Shown piece after piece: positions 53,518-62,729 of a stretch of 64,000 nt of DNA. A model generated the notes under the pieces. It had not been told where the DNA came from. It did no database searches and saw only the letters and a list, made by a program, of their open reading frames with translations. This DNA is from Parvularcula dongshanensis (GTDB lineage Bacteria > Pseudomonadota > Alphaproteobacteria > Caulobacterales > Parvularculaceae), in NCBI RefSeq assembly GCF_014199615.1, contig NZ_JACHOB010000006.1:1-64000 (forward strand), given 5' to 3'. Within the stretch, counting starts at the first letter, position 1. Each line of letters opens with the position of its first letter. The position numbers and the translations under genes were made by a program.

Positions 53518-53835
53518 GTCCATGCTCCCGTAGGCGACATCGCAGAGCGGGCGGGGGCGGTGTCGGCACGCTCTACCGGCCCTTCCCCCAGCATTCCGAT
53601 CCGATCGTCTCCATGTTCCGGCGGGAGTTCCGTGGCTGCGCCGAGGCAGCCGCGGCGATCTCGAACGAGCACGACCCGGGCGAGGCGCTCGCCGTCTGGC
53701 TTCAGCGCTACGCCGAGTTCATCCAGGCCAAACGCGGCCTACGAGTCGCTGCCTGACGACTTCGAAGAACGATCTAGCCCGTCCTGCGCGGTCTGCTCGA
53801 TCGGGCCGCCGCGAGGGGAAAGACACGGGCGACGC
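53518..53835 (+). pseudogene. TetR-family regulator remnant, frameshifted
   Basis: Fragments of a TetR regulator are visible in shifting frames. First comes PVGDIAERAG (HTH), then, in another frame, GVGTLYRPFPQ (recognition helix) and FRREFRGCAEAAAAISNEHD, EALAVWLQRYAEFIQAKRGL. The first frame resumes for YESLPDDFEERSSP, and then the second for VLRGLLDRAAARGKDTGD. So at least three frameshifts occur, and the N-terminal helix and the end are lost. Order and spacing match the family, so this is decay rather than chance. It lies between trkA and cpoB, both transcribed away or towards it on the minus strand. Confidence 0.82.
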
Positions 53836-53872
53836 CGAACCGTCCGCGCCATAGGCCGCGGCTCGACCGCCC

Positions 53873-54781
53873 CTAGCCGGCCGCGCAGCCGACCCGATTG
53901 CGCTCGGCGCTGAGGCGGGCCTTCACGCTTTGGCTCGCATCGGGGAACTTGCTTTCGCTCGCCGCGAACAGCTTGCAGGCTTCGTCGGCACGGTCGAGGC
54001 GGGCGAAGGCCGTCCCGAGCTTCAGGTAGGCCTCGGCCGCACGGGGGTCCTCCGGGTAGGAGCGAACGTGGTCGAGGAAGGTGCTCGCGGCTTCCTTGTA
54101 GGCACCGGTCGCAAGGTAGATCTCGCCGAGGAGGTACTTCGCCTCCGGCGTGCGGACGCCCTCGGGGAACTTGGCGCTGTAGGCGGCGAAGGACGCCTCC
54201 GCACGGGGGTAGTCGCCCGCCAGGAGCGCCTCGTAGGCGACGTCATAGGCCTCGTCCGGATCGTCCGGCAGTTCGACCATGGTCGCGGGTTCGGAAGTCG
54301 TGCTTCCCTCGCCGGCTTGGACGGCCTCGGCGAGCTCCTGCGGCTGCGCGCCTTCATCGGTCTCTTCGGCGCCGCTTACCGTCGGACCGGCCATCGGGTC
54401 CGGCGTTCCGATCACCTCGAGCATGGTGTTGATCTGCCGCTGCTGGCTCGCGAGGCGGAAGGTCAGCTCCTCGATCCTGCCGGTCAGCTCGGCGACCTGC
54501 TGTTCCAGCTCCTGAAGGCGGATGACGGTGGAGGCGTCTGCCGCCGGCGCCTGGCGAGGCGCGGGCTGCGCGGCCAACGGACGCTGGCCGCCCTCGACCG
54601 AGTAGACGCTGGCCTGAAGGTCGCGCACCGCCTCCTCGACCGCGGCGAGCCGGTCCGCAGCGCGGTCGTAGCTGCCGGCGAGACCGCGGCCGGCAGGCTG
54701 CGCCTGGACCTGCGCGAGGGCCGGCACGGTCACGGTCAACGCGGCGATGCCGACGAAACTACGGGAAAGAAGGTGGCGCAT
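53873..54781 (-). CDS. cpoB: Cell-division coordinator CpoB (YbgF), Tol-Pal associated
   Basis: CpoB/YbgF coordinates peptidoglycan synthesis with Tol-driven outer-membrane constriction in the periplasm. The 302-residue protein has a signal peptide (MRHLLSRSFVGIAALTVTVP), a coiled coil (VIRLQELEQQVAELTGRIEE) around residues 85-130, and C-terminal TPR repeats (YDVAYEALLAGDYPRAEASF, then AKYLLGEIYLATGAYKEA). An in-frame ATG 24 bp upstream is also possible. Here it is alone: tolQRAB and pal are not next to it, although tilS and ftsH, its usual neighbours in some relatives, lie 9-12 kb away. The function is assigned by domain order. Confidence 0.92.
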   Translation of the reverse strand: MRHLLSRSFVGIAALTVTVPALAQVQAQPAGRGLAGSYDRAADRLAAVEEAVRDLQASVYSVEGGQRPLAAQPAPRQAPAADASTVIRLQELEQQVAELTGRIEELTFRLASQQRQINTMLEVIGTPDPMAGPTVSGAEETDEGAQPQELAEAVQAGEGSTTSEPATMVELPDDPDEAYDVAYEALLAGDYPRAEASFAAYSAKFPEGVRTPEAKYLLGEIYLATGAYKEAASTFLDHVRSYPEDPRAAEAYLKLGTAFARLDRADEACKLFAASESKFPDASQSVKARLSAERNRVGCAAG

Positions 54782-54923
54782 GATTGCCCCCGGGGCTGTT
54801 CTCATTCGAAGCCGCCTTCTACCACGTCTTGTCGGAGGTCAAAGGCGCAGCCCAGATCACGCTGCGTGACGAACCCTTCGCAGCTGTTCTGCCGGCCTGC
54901 GAAGCGTGATAGCCGCGGCGGCG

Positions 54924-56561
54924 ATGGCCACTCCCGTTCTCCGCATCCGCCTGTGGCTCCGCCACGCGCGACAGCGCGCGCTGACGGTCACCTCTTGGAA
55001 GGTGTGGGTGCTGGCGAGCGTCCTCGGGGTCGTCACCGCCTACGCCGTCCTCGGCTTCATCATGTCGGTCGAGTACCTGACCTCGCTGTCCTACGGCGAG
55101 GGCACGGCGTCGCTGGCGCGCGGGGCACGGGGATTGGACCCGGCACGGGCCTTCATCGTGCCGGTGATCGGCGGCTTCCTCGTCGGCGGCCTTCTCTGGC
55201 TCGCGCACAGGATCGGGGTGCTCGCCACCGTGCGATGCCAAGGCGTCGCGGAGGTCATCGAGGCGCGGGCGAGCCCGCCGGGCACCGTGTCGGTCGCGGC
55301 CGGCGCGGTGAACACGCTGGCCACCGCGCTGGCGCTCGGCACAGGCGCGAGCGCCGGACGCGAGGGGCCGTCGGTCTTCATCGGCGGCGCCCTGGCCACC
55401 TATCTTACCGACCGCTTCGGCCTGTCGAGCCGGGAGGCGCGCACGCTGATCGGCTGCGGCGCGGCGGCGGCCGTATCGGCCGCGTTCAACGCGCCGATCG
55501 CGGGCGTGCTCTTCGCGCTCGAGGTGGTGCTTTCGAACTACGCCCTAAGCGTCTTCGGCCCGGTCGTCCTCGCTTCGGTGCTCGCGGCCCTCATCAACCG
55601 CGCGCAGCTGGGGGACCTCCACCGCTTCGTCATTCCCGACTACGGGCTCGCCAGTGCCTACGACGTGCCGCTCGGCGCCATTCTCGGCGTCATCTGCGGT
55701 GCGGTCGCCTGGACGTTCCTTCAACTCGCGGCGAAGGGCCGCCGGATCGCCCGCGGCCTGATCTCCCGCCGCAGGGTCGAGCCTGCCCTCCTCCCGCCGA
55801 TCGCCGGCGTCGGGATGGGGGTCGTGGCGCTGTTCCTGCCCGAGGCGCTCGGGGTCGGGTACGAGGCGACGAGCCAGGCGATCGCGGGTCAGTACACGCT
55901 GACCCTGCTGACGATCCTGCTCGTCGCGAAGATCCTGGCGACCGTGCTGTGCCTGTCCTGCCGCTTCGGCACCGGCGTGTTCTCCGGCGGCATCTACCTC
56001 GGTGCGATGTCCGGGGCGGCCTTCGGCCTTTGCCTGAACCTCGCCTTCGGGCCGGCGGTGGCGAACCCGACCTTCTACGCGCTGGTGGGAATGGGCGCCG
56101 TGTCGGGTGCGATCATCGGCGCGCCGATCTCGACGACGCTGATCGTGTTCGAGCTGACGGGCGATTACGGCATGACGGCGGCGCTCATGCTGGCGGTCGG
56201 CGTGGCGAGCCTGATCGTGCAGGTCTTCTTCGGCTCGTCCTGGTTCCACTATCAGCTGAACCAGCGCGGCTACGACCTGTCGGACGGGCCGCAGGGCGTG
56301 ATCCTTCAGACGATCCGGGTGCGTGACGTGATGCGGTCGATGCCGGAGAGCGCCGCCCCCCTCGAGGAGGGCGCGCCGCGCCTCCTCGCGTCGCAGGGCC
56401 TAGGCGAGGCGCTGGCGCGGATGCAGGACCTCGATCTCGACGGGATGCCCGTCGTCGCCGACGTGGACGACGACCGCATCGTCGGAACGCTGACGCAGAT
56501 CCGGGCGCTGCGGACCTACAACAAGGCGCTGATCGAGAGCCACATCGAGCACCACCGCTAG
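54924..56561 (+). CDS. CLC-family chloride channel/antiporter with atypical filter motifs
   Basis: A 545-residue CLC-type membrane protein with about 16-18 helices and a partial C-terminal CBS-like region ending LIESHIEHHR. The gating motif GASAGREGPSVFIGG keeps the key Glu147. The first filter motif, normally GSGIP or GxGVPE, reads CQGVAE (105-110), and the third, normally GxFxP, reads GVFSG (351-355), so both conserved prolines are replaced. Chloride specificity is therefore uncertain. An upstream GTG at 54906 is possible; ATG 54924 is preferred. It is followed 32 bp later by an MBL-fold hydrolase gene. Confidence 0.88.
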   Translation: MATPVLRIRLWLRHARQRALTVTSWKVWVLASVLGVVTAYAVLGFIMSVEYLTSLSYGEGTASLARGARGLDPARAFIVPVIGGFLVGGLLWLAHRIGVLATVRCQGVAEVIEARASPPGTVSVAAGAVNTLATALALGTGASAGREGPSVFIGGALATYLTDRFGLSSREARTLIGCGAAAAVSAAFNAPIAGVLFALEVVLSNYALSVFGPVVLASVLAALINRAQLGDLHRFVIPDYGLASAYDVPLGAILGVICGAVAWTFLQLAAKGRRIARGLISRRRVEPALLPPIAGVGMGVVALFLPEALGVGYEATSQAIAGQYTLTLLTILLVAKILATVLCLSCRFGTGVFSGGIYLGAMSGAAFGLCLNLAFGPAVANPTFYALVGMGAVSGAIIGAPISTTLIVFELTGDYGMTAALMLAVGVASLIVQVFFGSSWFHYQLNQRGYDLSDGPQGVILQTIRVRDVMRSMPESAAPLEEGAPRLLASQGLGEALARMQDLDLDGMPVVADVDDDRIVGTLTQIRALRTYNKALIESHIEHHR

Positions 56562-56593
56562 GCAGGCCGGCGCGGCCGTCCTATGCCGGGCGC

Positions 56594-57256
56594 ATGTCCG
56601 AGACCGCACCCCTCGCCATCCGCATCCTGCCCGTCACGCCTTTCCAGCAAAACTGCGCGATCCTGCGCGCCGCCGACGGCAGCGCCGCGGTAATCGATCC
56701 GGGCGGAGAGATCGACCGGATCCTCGCGACCGCGAAGGAGATGGACGCGCGTATCGAGAAGATCTGGCTGACGCATGGCCACCTCGACCATGCCGCCGGC
56801 GCGATGCTCCTCAAGGAGAAGACCGGCGCGATCATCGAAGGGGCGCATTCCGACGACGCGTTCTGGCTCGACAGCCTGGAGACCGTTTCCGCTCAGTACG
56901 GTTTCCCGGGCGACAACCGGAACTGCACGCCGGACCGTTGGCTGGACGAGGGAGATACGGTCGAGATCGGCGGCGTGGCGTTCTCGGTTCTGCACACGCC
57001 CGGCCATACGCCTGGGCATGTGGTCTTCTTCAACGAAGCCATGCGCCTCGCCTTCGTCGGCGACGTTCTTTTCAAGGGTTCGATCGGCCGCACCGACTTC
57101 CCAAGAGGCGATCACGCCGCCCTTCTCGCCTCTGTCCGCGACAAGCTGTGGCCGCTCGGAGACGACGTTCGCTTCGTGCCCGGCCACGGCCCGATGAGCA
57201 CGCTCGGCGAGGAGCGGCGCACCAACCCCTTCGTCGGCGGGAGCGCGGCGCGCTAG
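56594..57256 (+). CDS. Metallo-beta-lactamase-fold hydrolase (glyoxalase II-like)
   Basis: A 220-residue zinc hydrolase of the MBL superfamily, YcbL/glyoxalase II-like. The zinc motif is WLTHGHLDHAAGAM, followed by HTPGHTPGHVVFF, FVGDVLFKGSIGRTD (bridging Asp) and the late RFVPGHGPMSTLGEE. It lacks the C-terminal extension of classical GloB, as in YcbL-type enzymes. It probably hydrolyses S-lactoylglutathione or a related thioester. The C-terminus overlaps a convergent gene by 4 bp. Confidence 0.92.
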   Translation: MSETAPLAIRILPVTPFQQNCAILRAADGSAAVIDPGGEIDRILATAKEMDARIEKIWLTHGHLDHAAGAMLLKEKTGAIIEGAHSDDAFWLDSLETVSAQYGFPGDNRNCTPDRWLDEGDTVEIGGVAFSVLHTPGHTPGHVVFFNEAMRLAFVGDVLFKGSIGRTDFPRGDHAALLASVRDKLWPLGDDVRFVPGHGPMSTLGEERRTNPFVGGSAAR

Positions 57257-58848
57257 CTCGGCCAGCCGGTCCGACCGGGAACGTAGCCGTCCGGCCAGAA
57301 GCCGCGTTCGGGATCGGGGGCCGGCGGGCTCGCTTGCGGCGCAGGCTCAACGGGCGCTGGCGGCGCCGGCTCGGCCGCCTCGTCTTCGGCGACGATCTGG
57401 TCGGCGAGCCTTGCGTAGGCAGCGGAGCAGGCCACTAGGATCAGCAGCGTCGGATACATGTACGCGACGAAGCTCGTCGTCGCCATGACGGTACAGAAGC
57501 CCGGCAGCGCGACGCCGAGCGCGACGCCCCGGTTCCATCGCGCCGCGCCGTCGGGGGTCGAACGGTCGATGCGGGAGACCGCTTTGACGACCCCCAGCCA
57601 TGCCGAGACGATCATGCCGACGAAGAGGATCAGGCCGACGAGGCCGTAGGGCAGAACGATCTGGATGAAGCCGTTCACGAAGTCGATGATGCCCTGCCCC
57701 TGAACGAGGTCGGCGAAGAACGGGCTCGTCGCGTAGTCGGTGTTCCCGAATATCGGATAGGCCTTCACGTGCCGAACGGCGGCTTTGAGCAGTTCTTCCC
57801 GGTAGGCGAAGGTGCCGTACTCGTCGATCGACGAGAAGCCAGTGGCCGATAGAGTTTGGTAGAGCAGGAAGGCACCCGCCACGCCGCTCGAGACGTACAG
57901 GACCTTCGCCGACGTCGTCTTGAGCAGGAACATCAGGTAGGCGGCGACCATCACCATGCCCGCCAGCAGCACGCCTCTCGACCCGGTCGAGAACATCACC
58001 AGGATCACCGCCGGCAGCCACGCCCAGGCGAGGGCTCGGTACCGAACGAATTGATCTCTCAGCAACAACAGGCAGGCCCCGGCGAACGCGATCCAGAAGC
58101 CGAAGTCCACAGGTGACATCGGTCCGGAGATCCGGAACGTGCCGCCACGGAAGGCCGAGGCGTTGAAGCTGCTCGATAGACGGATGTTGAAGTAGTGGTT
58201 CCAGCGCTGGACGGCGCCGATCGTCCCGATCGAAAGCAGGAACATCGAAGCATAGAAAAGGCCGCGTAGCATGAGCTCCGCGTCGCGAGGCGTCCGCGGG
58301 GCGCGCGACAGCACGAAGTAGACGAGCGGCAGGCCGAGCAAATCGTATATTCGAAGACGGGCAGTGTTCGTGAACGTGTCGATCGCACGGAAGCCCAAGA
58401 AGAAGGTCAACGTCGCGTAGGCGATCACCCACTTGTCCGTGGCGCTGAGACCGGCCCCCTTTTCCCTTCTGGCGATGATGGCGATGGCAGTCGGTATGAG
58501 AACGGCGAAGGCCAATGCGCGGGCGTTGTTCAGATCGAACAAGTAGTTGATACCCGGAAAGGGCACGAGCCAGCTGAAGCCCGCGGGTATGACGAAGAGG
58601 AAGGCAGGGTAGAGCGCCGCCGCCGCCACGCTGTCCCTCGGCCGTAGAATGAGGGCGAAGACGAGGATCGCGAGCAGGATGACCATCGGGTTCGCGAGGC
58701 CGAACAACAGGGCGGTCGCGCCAACGTAGTAAATGAGCGCCGTCTTGTAGATCGTCTCGTCCGCCAGCCGCGGTCGCGCCGCTGCACCGAGCGCTATCGC
58801 GACCAGCACAAACAGGCCCGCCTTCATGACGTAGATGTTCTGGATCAT
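57253..58848 (-). CDS. O-antigen ligase/polymerase-like membrane protein
   Basis: A 531-residue polytopic protein with about 12 helices and a Wzy_C-like plan. The conserved large periplasmic loop contains RISGPMSPVDFGFWIAF and AVRHVKAYPIFGNTD, and the glycine-rich FSTGSRGVLLAGM precedes it. The C-terminal tail (PAPPAPVEPAPQASPPAP) is a proline/alanine-rich cytoplasmic extension. ATG 58848 overlaps the stop of the GT4 gene (ATGA), so the two are coupled. It is likely to polymerise or ligate a surface polysaccharide; the acceptor is unknown. Confidence 0.83.
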   Translation of the reverse strand: MIQNIYVMKAGLFVLVAIALGAAARPRLADETIYKTALIYYVGATALLFGLANPMVILLAILVFALILRPRDSVAAAALYPAFLFVIPAGFSWLVPFPGINYLFDLNNARALAFAVLIPTAIAIIARREKGAGLSATDKWVIAYATLTFFLGFRAIDTFTNTARLRIYDLLGLPLVYFVLSRAPRTPRDAELMLRGLFYASMFLLSIGTIGAVQRWNHYFNIRLSSSFNASAFRGGTFRISGPMSPVDFGFWIAFAGACLLLLRDQFVRYRALAWAWLPAVILVMFSTGSRGVLLAGMVMVAAYLMFLLKTTSAKVLYVSSGVAGAFLLYQTLSATGFSSIDEYGTFAYREELLKAAVRHVKAYPIFGNTDYATSPFFADLVQGQGIIDFVNGFIQIVLPYGLVGLILFVGMIVSAWLGVVKAVSRIDRSTPDGAARWNRGVALGVALPGFCTVMATTSFVAYMYPTLLILVACSAAYARLADQIVAEDEAAEPAPPAPVEPAPQASPPAPDPERGFWPDGYVPGRTGWPS

Positions 58849-60053
58849 GCGGCCTTGGTCTTTTCGAACTCGCTCATGACCTTCGCGTAGAAGGCCTCGG
58901 TCTCAGCAGCTAGCACGTCCGGGGCCAACCGTACCGCGGCCCACGCCGCCGCCGCCTTTCCCAAGCGCTCGGCCTCGTCGGGCTTAGCCAGAAGGTCCCG
59001 CAAGGCGGCCGCCGTGGCCTTCGCGTCCCCAGGCGGAACCAGCAGACCGTTCGTCCCGTCTTCGATAAGCTCGTTCAGGCCGTCGACATCAGTCGCGACG
59101 ACGGCCTTGCCGGCTACCATCGCTTCGGCCGCTGTGTAGCCGAACGTCTCGTAGCGGGAGGGGTTCAGGATCACCGCCGCACGCCGCCTGAGCTCGGCGA
59201 TCTGCTCGGGACTCTGCACGCCGTGATAGACGAAGCGATCCCGATACTTTTCGGGAACCGCCCGCGACAAGTACTCCTCGAAGCCGAGGGTTTCCGCTCC
59301 CGTGACGATTCCCGTCTCGAAGCCGCAGAGGTGGAGGCGAACATCCAGCCCCTCCGCGATCAGCGCCGCTACGGCATCGATGGCGACGTCCGCGCCCTTC
59401 CGCTGATCGATGCGGCCGACGAATACGATCGTCCCTGCCTCCACCGACGACGTGTCGGCACGCGCAGGGGCTGGAAGCGGGTTGAAGATCACTTGCGACA
59501 GCGCGGTCTCGCCGAGGTAGGGCCGCATCGTGCCCATGGACGGCGCGGTCAGCCCCTGCGCACCCCGGATCGCGGCCAACTCGTCGGCGACTCGCGATCG
59601 GTCCGCCTCGCTCGGCTGCGTTCCCAGAGCTTCGACCGCCTCGCGCCAGGGGCCATGCAGTCGGGCCACCACGGGCACGCCGGGCAGGGCCCGTCCGATC
59701 GAAGCGGGGATGCCGAAGCTCTCCTCACTCTCGACGATGTCGACTGGCTTCGCGTCGTGCAGCGCGCTGAACGCCCGTGCGATGCCGTCCTCCCTTTCGG
59801 CAGGGGCACCGAGCAAGCTGCCGGCCCGCCGCAGCAGACCGGCCAACCCGCCGCGTCGCGCCGCTTTCACGGTCTCGACGCGAACGCTTCGGTCATACGC
59901 ACCGCGTAGATCGCGCGTGACGATGGTGACCTCGTGGCCGCGCGCTTGCATGGCGGGCACCGTATGCTGCAGCGCGGTCACGATGCCGTTCGGCCGCCCT
60001 ACCCCCGGTGGCCAAAAGGGAGAGTAGTAGGCGATATGGAGTGGTCTTGGCAT
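58845..60053 (-). CDS. Glycosyltransferase family 4
   Basis: A 402-residue GT-B glycosyltransferase. The N-terminal HIAYYSPFWPPGVGRPNGI is a GT4-type start, with VARLHGPWREAVEAL following. The donor-binding C-terminal half has FVGRIDQRKGADVAIDAVA and VILNPSRYETFGYTAAEAM (EX7E motif with Glu pair), and TDVDGLNELIEDGTNGLLVP. It is a retaining transferase that adds a sugar to a lipid-linked or glycan acceptor; the sugar cannot be told. It forms an operon with the polymerase-like gene by a 4-bp overlap and is divergent from the flippase. Confidence 0.93.
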   Translation of the reverse strand: MPRPLHIAYYSPFWPPGVGRPNGIVTALQHTVPAMQARGHEVTIVTRDLRGAYDRSVRVETVKAARRGGLAGLLRRAGSLLGAPAEREDGIARAFSALHDAKPVDIVESEESFGIPASIGRALPGVPVVARLHGPWREAVEALGTQPSEADRSRVADELAAIRGAQGLTAPSMGTMRPYLGETALSQVIFNPLPAPARADTSSVEAGTIVFVGRIDQRKGADVAIDAVAALIAEGLDVRLHLCGFETGIVTGAETLGFEEYLSRAVPEKYRDRFVYHGVQSPEQIAELRRRAAVILNPSRYETFGYTAAEAMVAGKAVVATDVDGLNELIEDGTNGLLVPPGDAKATAAALRDLLAKPDEAERLGKAAAAWAAVRLAPDVLAAETEAFYAKVMSEFEKTKAA

Positions 60054-60160
60054 AGTGGAGCGCCTAGCAACGATCGTCCCAAAGCCCTAGACGGAACCGA
60101 TCGACGGCTCTCTCCGGGCAACGACTCCTTCCCACCTGCGACGAGCAAGGACGCGTCGGT

Positions 60161-61516
60161 ATGAGCGCAACCAATACGCAGCCGAGACGGCTCCGCACGG
60201 TCGTCACCGGCTGGACGCGAAACTCGTCGATCGCTCTTGTGGCGAACGCCGGCGGTTCGTCCCTCGTCCGCTTCGCCTCCAACCTCGTTCTAAGCCGCCT
60301 TCTCGCGCCGGAAGCCTTCGGCGTCGTTCTCTTCATCACGTCCATCCAGTTCGTCATGGCGTTGTTGAGCGAGACCGGCATCGGCGCGTTCATCATCCGC
60401 AGCGAGAAGGGCAACGCCCCGCACGTTCTCGACACGGTCTGGACGATCAGCGCGCTCCGCGGCTTGGCGCTCGCCTTGATCGGGGTCGTCATCGCCCCCT
60501 TCGTGGCGCCTCTGCTCGGACAGGGCGAATATACGACCGTCCTGCAAGTCTCCGCGCTGACATTCCTCATCGCGGGCCTACGATCGCCCGCGGCGAACAC
60601 TCAACGCCGCGAGCGGAAAGACTATTACAACTCGCTCGTCGAGTTCGGCGTGTTCGTCTTGACGACGGTGCTGACGTTGCTCCTCGCATGGTGGCTGCGA
60701 AGCTATTGGGGGCTGATCCTCGGCACTATCGGCGGCAGCGCGATCGGGACGGTGGCGAGCTACGTCTGCTACAAGGGATCGTGGCGCCGCCTTAGAATCG
60801 ATCGCGACGTCGCGATGGAGCTTTGGCGGTTCTCGCGCTTCATCGCGGCATCAAGCGCGCTGACCATCGTGATCGTCCAATTCGACAAGTTCTTCATCGT
60901 CGGCTCCATGCCGATGGAGGTGGTGGGCCTCTACAGCATGGCCTGGAGCCTCGCGATGATGCCGGAGAAGCTGGTCGTCCAGTTCTCGCGCCGTGTCTTC
61001 TATCCGGAAGTCGCGCACCAGATCCGGCAGGGGCCTGCAACGCCGCGAACCTACCATCACCCGATCCGGGTCATCCGCCCGCTGGTCGGCTTCGTCTGCG
61101 GCGGCGCGGTCACCTTCGGACCGACCTTCTTCGAGATCTGTTTCGACCCGCGCTACCTGACGGCAGGCGCGTTCTTCTCGATCCTCTGCGTCAGGCCGAT
61201 CCTGGCCGCCTTCAGCAGACCTGCCGAGAACATGATGGTGGCACTAGGCCATCCGCGCACGAAGTTCACGGCGGACGTGATGAGGGCGGCCTACTTGCCG
61301 GTCGCGGGTTGGGTAAGCTTCCACTACTTCGGCGTCTGGGGCCTGTTGGTGGCGGTGACCGCAGTCGAGCTTCTTCCAATTCTCTACTACACCGTCCTGT
61401 TGAAGCGGCACCACGTGTTCCAGTTCCGCCGGGAGGTTCCGACCCTCGTGGCGGCTCTCGCTGGCCTCGCGATCGGCGAGGGGATGGCGTTGGGTTGGGA
61501 CCTTATCGCTGGGTAA
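60161..61516 (+). CDS. Oligosaccharide flippase (Wzx/MOP family)
   Basis: A 451-residue membrane protein with about 12 helices of the MOP superfamily, acting as lipid-linked repeat-unit flippase. The N-terminus RNSSIALVANAGGSSLVRFA and LVLSRLLAPEAFGVVLF match the flippase start, ALSPEQYG in style. FDKFFIVGSMPMEVVGLYSM is the characteristic mid-protein loop. ATG 60161 has a weak ribosome site. It starts about 107 bp from the divergent GT4 gene, which leaves a shared promoter region. It probably exports the unit made by the neighbouring transferase. Confidence 0.9.
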   Translation: MSATNTQPRRLRTVVTGWTRNSSIALVANAGGSSLVRFASNLVLSRLLAPEAFGVVLFITSIQFVMALLSETGIGAFIIRSEKGNAPHVLDTVWTISALRGLALALIGVVIAPFVAPLLGQGEYTTVLQVSALTFLIAGLRSPAANTQRRERKDYYNSLVEFGVFVLTTVLTLLLAWWLRSYWGLILGTIGGSAIGTVASYVCYKGSWRRLRIDRDVAMELWRFSRFIAASSALTIVIVQFDKFFIVGSMPMEVVGLYSMAWSLAMMPEKLVVQFSRRVFYPEVAHQIRQGPATPRTYHHPIRVIRPLVGFVCGGAVTFGPTFFEICFDPRYLTAGAFFSILCVRPILAAFSRPAENMMVALGHPRTKFTADVMRAAYLPVAGWVSFHYFGVWGLLVAVTAVELLPILYYTVLLKRHHVFQFRREVPTLVAALAGLAIGEGMALGWDLIAG

Positions 61517-61676
61517 CACGCGCAGTGAGTCGGCAGGCGCGGACCTGGCGTGAGAGCGGAAGCTCCCCCTGAGACGTGATCGCTATCCGGACGGTGCGCG
61601 CCTTGCATCGCGCTTCGTTCAGATGCCCAATTCGCTCCAACTCGTTGCGAGGGCTTCAGGCCATCCAGGGAATGCC

Positions 61677-62729
61677 ATGCTGAGCCACGAAACCGCTGCG
61701 CCACTCGATCATGTCGCCATCATCATCGGTTCGATGAAGGGGGGTACTTCGACGCTGTTCTCATACCTCTCGGCGCACCCGCAGGTCGCGGCCTGTCGCG
61801 AGAAGGAACCCATCTTCTTCGCTTCACTCTACAAATGGGGGAAGGGCCGCGCTTACTACGAGGGCTTGTTCGACTTCGACCCGAGCCGCCACGCCATCGC
61901 CCTCGAAGCGACGACCGACTACGCGAAGTTTCCCTATCTCGACTACGTGCCGGGGCGGATGGCCCAATTGCCCTACGCGTACAAGTTCATCTACCTGATC
62001 CGCCACCCGCTACGCCGCATCGAGAGCCACTGTCGCCACGTCCAGAAGACCAAGCGTGAAGTCCTCGGCATTCCGCCGAACCGAGCGGACTACTCGCTGG
62101 AGCACGGCGTCCCCGAAAGTGCGATCGAGTTCTCTCGATACGCCCGTCACATCGACGCCTATAAAGAGGCCTTCGGTGACGCCTCGATCAAGGTCCTCTT
62201 CTTCGAAGACCTGATCTCGGACCCGCAGGGCGTCCTGAACGACGTGACGGACTTTCTCGGCATCGACGCGCTCGCGTTCGAGAAGCCTGTGCATAGGAAC
62301 GAGGGCGCCAGGGCCCGTACGAGCCGACGGTGGGACTCGTTACGGCGACTGCCGGTACTGCGCATGCTCTGGCGCCGGCTGGTCCCTTCGTCGCTTCGAG
62401 ACCGCGCTTATCGGACCCTCGGCAAAGAGGCGATGCCCGGGCGTTTCGTAATGACGAAGGGGGAGGAAGCGGCCGTCCTCCGAGAACTCGCACCGGACCT
62501 CCAACGGCTGCGCGACGTGCACGGGATCGACTTCGAGCGGCGTTGGAACCTCGATCTCGACGCAATTCTTCAAGAAGCGTCCGGAGCACGTTGCCCTGTC
62601 GCGCAGGCCTCTTTAGACCCGGCGCCGTTTGCTCGAACGGACGCCGACCATGCCAAAGCGCACAGACCTGAACACGATCCTGATCATCGGCGCGGGGCCG
62701 ATCGTTATCGGACAGGCGTGCGAGTTTGA
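61677..62729 (+). CDS. Sulfotransferase family protein
   Basis: A 350-residue PAPS-dependent sulfotransferase. The 5'-phosphosulfate loop is [20 protein letters not shown] near residue 16, and the 3'-phosphate site is [16 protein letters not shown] near residue 105; a later [20 protein letters not shown] is typical. ATG 61677 has AGGGA upstream and is preferred over an in-frame ATG at 61623. The last 80 bp overlap the carB start in another frame, so the C-terminal 27 residues may be an artefact of a lost earlier stop. It lies 160 bp downstream of the flippase and may sulfate the exported polysaccharide. Confidence 0.85.
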   Translation: MLSHETAAPLDHVAIIIGSMKGGTSTLFSYLSAHPQVAACREKEPIFFASLYKWGKGRAYYEGLFDFDPSRHAIALEATTDYAKFPYLDYVPGRMAQLPYAYKFIYLIRHPLRRIESHCRHVQKTKREVLGIPPNRADYSLEHGVPESAIEFSRYARHIDAYKEAFGDASIKVLFFEDLISDPQGVLNDVTDFLGIDALAFEKPVHRNEGARARTSRRWDSLRRLPVLRMLWRRLVPSSLRDRAYRTLGKEAMPGRFVMTKGEEAAVLRELAPDLQRLRDVHGIDFERRWNLDLDAILQEASGARCPVAQASLDPAPFARTDADHAKAHRPEHDPDHRRGADRYRTGVRV

